In this document: piece by piece, positions 6,328 through 10,564 of the stretch | Layout of the letters: every line of letters begins with the position of its first letter | Numbering within the stretch: the stretch's first letter is position 1 | Source: B21-G16 sp003644825 [NCBI: Candidatus Zhuqueibacterota bacterium] | Lineage (GTDB): Bacteria; SM23-31; B21-G16 | DNA length: 10,564 nt | NCBI GenBank assembly: GCA_003644825.1 | Contig: QNDJ01000026.1 | Span: 1-10,564, forward strand | Reading direction: 5' to 3' | The notes under the pieces: generated by a model | Database searches by the model: none | What the model saw: the letters and a program-made list of their open reading frames with translations, nothing else | What the model was told of the DNA's origin: nothing | Made by a program: the position numbers and the translations under genes

Positions 6328-7509
6328 ATGCACCCTTTAGAACGAGTAATGTCTAAAAAAGAAAAAATTGCTGCGGGTCTGATTTCAGGAACATCCGTTG
6401 ATGGGGTCGATTCTGCAATTATTAGAATTAAAGGGAAAGATTTAAACCTCAAAATAGAGCTAATTCATTTCTTAACCCATCCTTATCCGGCAGATATACG
6501 TTTAAAAATAGAACAACTGATTAAAAATAAATCTGCTTCTTTAAAGGACATAGCTTTTTTACAATTTAAAGTTGGTGAAATATTTGCAGACGCCCTTATC
6601 CAGTTATGTAAAAAGTCAAAGATTCCATTAAAGCAAATAGATTTTGTTGGTTCTCATGGGCAGACAGTATGGCATTCCCCTCCTGAAAAGGATAAAAAAG
6701 GTTCAACACTCCAGATTGGAGATGGTGATGTAATCAAAGAACGCACCGGAATTACTACTGTATCTGACTTCCGTGTTTCAGATATGGCTGCTGGTGGTGA
6801 AGGTGCACCTCTGGTTCCTCTTGTCGATTATATCCTTTTCAGGAATAAAATTGAATCAAGGGGACTCTTAAATATAGGGGGTATATCTAACATTACTGTT
6901 ATCCCGGAAAAAGCTACAATAAATGATGTTTTTGCTTTCGACTGTGGTCCAGGAAATACTCTTATTGACCTTTCCGCACAACTACTGTTTAATCAAAAAA
7001 TCGATTATGATGGTAAACTCGCTTTAAGTGGAAAAGTGAATCAAAAATTGCTTAACGAACTTATGAACCATCCGTTCATTTTAAAAAAACCACCCAAGTC
7101 CACAGGCAGAGAAACTTTTGATTTATCTTATTGTAAAGATATTATAAAAAAAGGAAAAAAACTAAACCTATCAAGAAATGATATTATTGCAACAATTTCA
7201 GAATTTACAGCAAAGAGTATATTCTATAATTATGAAAATTTCATTGCTCCAGTAGTTAATTTGAAAAGGATTATCCTGAGTGGTGGCGGTGCTTTCAACA
7301 GATACCTCTATCATTCATTAAAAAACTATTTTAAAAATATAATAATTGAAAAATCAGATATATACAATATTCCTGCTGAAGCAAAGGAAGCTGTAGCTTT
7401 TGCTGTCCTTGCATATCAGGCAGTAATGGGTAGAACATCAAATTTACCCGGCGTCACAGGAGCAAAAAAAAGAGTTGTTTGTGGAAAAATTTCTTTGACC
7501 AATAGATGA
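6328..7509 (+). CDS. anmK: Anhydro-N-acetylmuramic acid kinase AnmK
   Basis: 393 residues. AnmK cleaves the 1,6-anhydro ring of anhydro-MurNAc and phosphorylates it with ATP to MurNAc-6-phosphate, the cytoplasmic step of peptidoglycan recycling. Motifs of this ASKHA-fold kinase: GLISGTSVDGVD (17-28, phosphate loop), GSHGQTVWH (108-116), DFRVSDMAAGGEGAPLVP (147-164), NIGGISNIT (182-190), FDCGPGN (204-210, with D205 the expected catalytic base and C206 where many have T), RETFDLSYC (261-269), SGGGAFN (318-324) and GVTGAKKRV (375-383). The start at 6328 has GAG 7 nt upstream. An internal ATG at 6349 is possible, but some homologues also begin with an M-x-PLER-like segment, so the longer form is preferred. 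It is probably cotranscribed with lpxB and the following kinase. MurQ and AmpG are not seen here. Confidence 0.95.
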   Translation: MHPLERVMSKKEKIAAGLISGTSVDGVDSAIIRIKGKDLNLKIELIHFLTHPYPADIRLKIEQLIKNKSASLKDIAFLQFKVGEIFADALIQLCKKSKIPLKQIDFVGSHGQTVWHSPPEKDKKGSTLQIGDGDVIKERTGITTVSDFRVSDMAAGGEGAPLVPLVDYILFRNKIESRGLLNIGGISNITVIPEKATINDVFAFDCGPGNTLIDLSAQLLFNQKIDYDGKLALSGKVNQKLLNELMNHPFILKKPPKSTGRETFDLSYCKDIIKKGKKLNLSRNDIIATISEFTAKSIFYNYENFIAPVVNLKRIILSGGGAFNRYLYHSLKNYFKNIIIEKSDIYNIPAEAKEAVAFAVLAYQAVMGRTSNLPGVTGAKKRVVCGKISLTNR

Positions 7510-7549
7510 AAAATGGTAATAAAAATTTAACTAAACTGGAGATTAAAAG

Positions 7550-8863
7550 ATGTTTGAGAAACTCTCGTTTCAGGTACCCACACTGGGAAAATGCACAGTT
7601 CCTTCACCTGTGAAATTATCCACAATTTCCGGACAGGGTAAGGCTACCTATACAAGAGATGATACCAGAGTAAATTACAAAATAGAACGTACTCCTGGTG
7701 AACCGGAAAGCAAAATAACTTTTGAAAAAGCCGGCCCAAGAGAATTCATCTACTTTAATCCTCAGGATGTTACCGCCGCAATACTCACCGCAGGCGGTTT
7801 GTGCCCTGGTTTAAATGATGTTATCCGTTCAATATTTCTGGAACTTCATTTCGGTTATAATGTCAAAAATATCCTCGGAATAAGATATGGTTATAAAGGA
7901 TTAAATCCAGCAAATAAATATGAACCAGTAAAACTTACTATTGAAAAAGTTGAGCACATACACGAATTAGGCGGAACAATGCTGGGTTCTTCAAGAGGAG
8001 CAGAAGACAAAGAAGTTATGGTGGACTATCTTGTTAAACTCGGGGTGAATATTCTTTTCTGTATAGGTGGAGATGGAACCCTGAGAGGAGCTCATTCTTT
8101 CTATGAGATAATAAAAAAAAGAAATCTTAAAATAGGTATTGTTGCCATACCAAAAACTATCGATAATGACATTAATTTTGTTTATAAAACCTTTGGATTT
8201 GAAACCGCTGTTAGTGCTGCCCGGGATATAATAAATAGTGCCCATACAGAGGCTCTTGGTGCACCAAATGGTATTGGTCTGGTTAAACTTATGGGTAGAG
8301 ATTCTGGATTCATCGCAGCTTATGCTACTCTGGCAAATCAAAATGTGAACTTCACTTTGATTCCCGAGGTTCCATTCGAGTTATATGGTAAAAGAAGTTT
8401 TCTAAAAGCACTCGAAAGAAGATTAAATGAACGAGGACACGCTGTCATCGTTATAGCTGAAGGAGCAGGTCAGGAATTAATTTCCGGGGGTAAAAAAGAA
8501 TACGACGATTCGGGAAACATCAAGTTAAAAGATATTGGGACATTCCTTAAAAATGAAATAAACAGATACTTTAACAAAAAAGGAATAAAAATAAATCTTA
8601 AATATATCGACCCGAGCTACATAATAAGGAGCATACCTGCAAATGCGAATGATAGTATTTTTTGCGCAAATTTAGGTAGATGGGCTGTTCATGCAGGAAT
8701 GGCCGGGAAAACAGACCTCGTCATCGGTTTATGGCACGGAGTTTTCACCCATGTTCCTATTCCTGCCTGTGTATATGAAAGAAAAAAGGTTTCTCCTGAA
8801 AGCGCATTATGGCTAAGTGTTCTCGAAGCTACCGGGCAGGAATACTACTATAAGGAAAAATAA
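7550..8863 (+). CDS. 6-phosphofructokinase, long clade-X type, probably ATP-dependent
   Basis: 437 residues, longer than E. coli PfkA (320) and in the range of the clade-X or PPi-PFK-like group. An N-terminal extension of about 70 residues precedes the catalytic core. Motifs: AGGLCPGLN (81-89), GGDGT (173-177), PKTIDND (201-207, catalytic D205), MGRDSGF (248-254), PEVPF (272-276) and DPSYIIRS (354-361). It phosphorylates fructose-6-phosphate to the 1,6-bisphosphate in glycolysis. G176 corresponds to E. coli G104, a residue tied to ATP use; PPi enzymes have Asp there. K202 corresponds to E. coli G124, where PPi enzymes have Lys. The mixture is known from ATP-using clade-X enzymes, so ATP is the better guess. 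GGAG lies 8 nt before the ATG, and anmK ends 40 nt upstream. It converges with the broken gene downstream across 17 bp with no clear terminator. Confidence 0.92.
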   Translation: MFEKLSFQVPTLGKCTVPSPVKLSTISGQGKATYTRDDTRVNYKIERTPGEPESKITFEKAGPREFIYFNPQDVTAAILTAGGLCPGLNDVIRSIFLELHFGYNVKNILGIRYGYKGLNPANKYEPVKLTIEKVEHIHELGGTMLGSSRGAEDKEVMVDYLVKLGVNILFCIGGDGTLRGAHSFYEIIKKRNLKIGIVAIPKTIDNDINFVYKTFGFETAVSAARDIINSAHTEALGAPNGIGLVKLMGRDSGFIAAYATLANQNVNFTLIPEVPFELYGKRSFLKALERRLNERGHAVIVIAEGAGQELISGGKKEYDDSGNIKLKDIGTFLKNEINRYFNKKGIKINLKYIDPSYIIRSIPANANDSIFCANLGRWAVHAGMAGKTDLVIGLWHGVFTHVPIPACVYERKKVSPESALWLSVLEATGQEYYYKEK

Positions 8864-8880
8864 TTTCATCATTTATTTTA

Positions 8881-10109
8881 TTATTCAAACCAGAAAGAAA
8901 AAAGGTCGCATCGATTCATATAAAAAATTATCACTATTTTCCTGTTTTTCAAATCAAGATTTTCAATATTATTCCACTCAACAAGTTTTCTAATTTCATT
9001 TCCTGTAAATTTTTTGCTTTCGTATAGAATATTTTTTTTCGTATCAAGAATTTTTATTTTAAGACCACCATGCAGTGTTTTATAGTTGCAATACATTTTT
9101 GAACCACTGACTCTAATCGGTTTTGTTCTTAATTTTCCATTAAAAATACCTGAATGCATTGAGGTAAAACTATCAATTCTTAATGTGGCTAATCCTATAC
9201 TATTCTGTCGAAATCTTTTATCATAATGAGTTGTAGTTCCACCACCATAATAGAACCAGAGTTCATCTTCTGCACCGGGAGGAGATACCACAGGCCCAAA
9301 GGACATTAATATAGTACCTCCATCCCAATCATCTGGTTTACCGGTATCCATAAAAATTTTCCTGTTTGATGCCCTATGCCAGTTCTCTCCATCACTACTT
9401 GAGGCAAGTTGTATATTCATTGATTTATCTCCAGGTGCATTATTATATATCCAGATTAATCCAATGTAATTTCCAAAATATTCAAAACCCGACATTCCAT
9501 AGAATTCTGTTCCATAGGGGGCATGCCAATCTTGAGTCAGGATAACTCTGGGTGGTGACCATTTTATAAAATCTCTACTTTTTGACAAACCAAGTATTCT
9601 GAAATGTCTATCTCCTGCGATTGAAATTTTATAAAAAACAATAAACCTGCCATCAGGATAATATGTAAGAGAAGACGCATCACAGGCACAGGTAAAAACC
9701 GGTTGATGACCATACTGTTTCCAGTGTATCCCATCAGGAGAATAAGCTGTAAAAAACCTTCTCCAGGTATAGCTTTCCAGCCGGGAACATCCTTCCCCAA
9801 TGGAAAATTAGGACCATACATTTTAAGTTCCTCCTTACTCATACTATCCCAGTAAATCATCTTGTAAGTTTCATCCGTTGAGGAAGGATAAGGGTCTTTA
9901 ACAACTGCTGGACTGCATAAACTACTCGTTCCCCTGCAGGTAATAACAAGATTGTTATCCTTACTTCCTTTATAATCAATTATTCCAATGGATGGTTTTT
10001 CCCAGGTTAAACCATCCGATGATTCTGCATAACCTACGGACGTTCTGAACCTCAAATCATTTGTTTTTAAATTTAATATCTGATACCACATCCGGTATTT
10101 GCCTTCATC
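8881..10109 (-). pseudogene. Broken gene for a glycosidase-like five-bladed beta-propeller protein
   Basis: Two overlapping minus-strand frames join into one protein. The first runs DEGKYRMWYQI, then SVGYAESSDGLTWEKP and KGSKDNNLV, to PGEGF. The second continues FTAYSPDGIHW, YPDGRFIVFYK, GLSKSRDFIKW, SSSDGENWHRA and the C-terminal LHGGLKIKIL to DLFSFWFE. They meet at the T6 run of the minus strand (9751-9756), where a seventh T would restore G-F-F-T-A-Y. Repeated SxDGxxW blades are typical of the GH43/GH32-like propeller superfamily. The C-terminal beta-domain resembles one on uncharacterised members of that group that are predicted to act on extracellular sugars. The 5' part is also lost: a TAA at 10110-10112 precedes DEGKYR, so no signal peptide or first blade remains. 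Both lesions argue for decay. A single-base sequencing error could explain the frameshift but not the missing N-terminus. Confidence 0.8.
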
Positions 10110-10111
10110 TT

Positions 10112-10133
10112 AAAAAAGTCATTTTAATGACTT
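10112..10133 (-). terminator. Weak hairpin with T-run ahead of the broken propeller gene
   Basis: AAGTCATTTTAATGACTT (10116-10133) is a perfect 8-bp inverted repeat with a 2-nt loop. On the minus strand it runs into T6 (10117-10112), the form of a factor-independent terminator. The stem is AT-rich and therefore weak. It would stop minus-strand transcription just before the truncated gene. No gene is seen upstream of it within the window. Confidence 0.3.
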
Positions 10134-10145
10134 ACCAGTGGACTA

Positions 10146-10177
10146 TTCCAGCACCAGAATTAGATTCTGGTGCGGAA
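10146..10177. repeat. Strong perfect hairpin, 10-bp stem, 3-nt loop
   Basis: GCACCAGAAT (10151-10160) and ATTCTGGTGC (10164-10173) pair perfectly around TAG. TTCC (10146-10149) and GGAA (10174-10177) extend the stem across a bulged A. An A8 run overlaps and follows it on the plus strand, so neither strand offers a T-tract after the stem. A usual intrinsic terminator is therefore unlikely. It may be a protein-binding palindrome or a repeat-family member. Confidence 0.6.
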
Positions 10178-10240
10178 AAAAAAGGAATTAAATAACATTT
10201 CAGAAGCACGGGCATATCAATGTCAGAGTTTATAATAGTA

Positions 10241-10312
10241 CATATCGCTCCTACGGAGCTCTGTATCTTTTTAAACTTCTTTCTACAAACATATCGCTCC
10301 TGACGGAGCTCT
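10241..10312 (-). repeat. Twin-palindrome intergenic repeat, copy A
   Basis: On the minus strand the unit reads AGAGCTCCGTCAGGAGCGAT, then ATGTTTGTAGAAAG, an AT-rich linker, and AGAGCTCCGTAGGAGCGATA. The two small palindromes GCTCC/GGAGC (10296-10309 and 10247-10259) are about 50 bp apart, centre to centre. Copy B at 10465 has the same design on the other strand. The pattern resembles REP/BIME-like repeats that in some genomes are moved by REP-associated Y1 transposases. No such gene is in the window. Confidence 0.65.
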
Positions 10313-10464
10313 TTAATAAAGCTTAATATGTAATTTTAAATCTTTACAGACGAAGAGGTCTTTATAGTTATAATATAGCCACAAAAATATAGTAAAAAAG
10401 AGCTAAAATAAGGTGCCACTATACAATCAGGAATTTCACATAGATAAAATATATTTTTCTATTA

Positions 10465-10535
10465 AAGCCCTGTAAGGGCGAAATGCCTGTAGCAAAAAAT
10501 AGTAAACAACAATAGAGCTCTGTAGGAGCGGCATA
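10465..10535 (+). repeat. Twin-palindrome intergenic repeat, copy B (inverted relative to copy A)
   Basis: Palindromes GCCCT-GTA-AGGGC (10467-10479) and GCTCT-GTA-GGAGC (10517-10529) lie 50 bp apart, the same spacing as in copy A. After the first palindrome CGAAATGCCTGTAGCAAAAA corresponds to CGATATGTTTGTAGAAAGAA of copy A. The first palindrome keeps pairing despite changed bases (GCCCT/AGGGC against GCTCC/GGAGC), a sign that the stem itself is conserved. Confidence 0.6.
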
Positions 10536-10564
10536 GAAATATTAATTTGATTATAGATTAGTGT

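Larger units (their letters stand above)
10110..10564. other. Non-coding 455-bp stretch at the window end
   Basis: No gene-like reading frame or tRNA is seen on either strand. It holds the two hairpins near 10116-10177 and the two inverted twin-palindrome repeats. The 152 bp between the repeats (10313-10464) and the stretch 10178-10240 are AT-rich and I see nothing recognisable in them. Confidence 0.6.

Noticed and set aside
7991-8341. 116-residue minus-strand open frame inside the phosphofructokinase gene
   Set aside because: It is antisense to the conserved catalytic motifs, and its composition looks like a shadow frame.
9751-9756. Programmed ribosomal frameshifting in the propeller gene
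   Set aside because: No heptamer-plus-structure signal stands out, the gene is also truncated at its 5' end, and such proteins are not known to me to use frameshifting. Decay or a sequencing error is simpler.
10151-10173. Rho-independent terminator
   Set aside because: The homopolymer lies on the wrong side of the stem for both strands.
10313-10464. Hidden small RNA or tRNA between the two repeat copies
   Set aside because: No cloverleaf, no strong hairpin and no conserved-looking motif could be seen. The stretch is simple AT-rich sequence.
10241-10535. CRISPR array
   Set aside because: Repeats are palindromic pairs in opposite orientation, with only two copies and no regular unique spacers or cas genes.

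Overview
The window is AT-rich chromosomal DNA from a bacterium, roughly one third G+C by eye. It encodes lipid A synthesis (lpxB), peptidoglycan recycling (anmK), a flagellar filament cap (fliD) and a putative lipoprotein. This points to a motile, diderm (Gram-negative) bacterium with a cell wall. The long-type phosphofructokinase and the palindromic intergenic repeats would fit an uncultured lineage outside the well-studied proteobacteria, but I cannot name a phylum from the sequence alone.

Layout. Positions 1-1280 are on the minus strand: the 5' end of a small zinc-ribbon protein that runs off the window edge, 2 bp downstream of a fold-type I PLP aminotransferase. The 214-bp divergent spacer (1281-1494) holds a candidate vegetative promoter for the aminotransferase and a strong match to a sigma-28 flagellar promoter for fliD. 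On the plus strand follow fliD (1495-2955), then a DUF362 protein and a TPR/parvulin-like putative lipoprotein as a likely two-gene operon (3075-4956). Next comes a 132-bp element with 20-bp terminal inverted repeats that looks like a MITE (4980-5111), then lpxB, anmK and a 6-phosphofructokinase with short gaps (5123-8863). Convergent to the latter lies a damaged minus-strand gene (8881-10109) for a glycosidase-like five-bladed beta-propeller protein. It has a frameshift at a T6 run and has lost its N-terminus. The last 455 bp are non-coding and hold two hairpins and two inverted copies of a ~72-bp twin-palindrome repeat.

Function. lpxB and anmK concern the envelope. AnmK produces MurNAc-6-phosphate, which through MurQ and the GlcNAc-6-phosphate pathway would reach fructose-6-phosphate, the substrate of the neighbouring phosphofructokinase. 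This metabolic link is inferred from adjacency. The putative TPR lipoprotein is probably periplasmic-facing and may be a non-catalytic chaperone, because the histidines typical of parvulins are missing.

I found no convincing new defence system, CRISPR array or intact mobile element. The best leads are the sigma-28 promoter, the MITE next to lpxB, the twin-palindrome repeats, the histidine-less parvulin domain and the cysteine set in the DUF362 protein.
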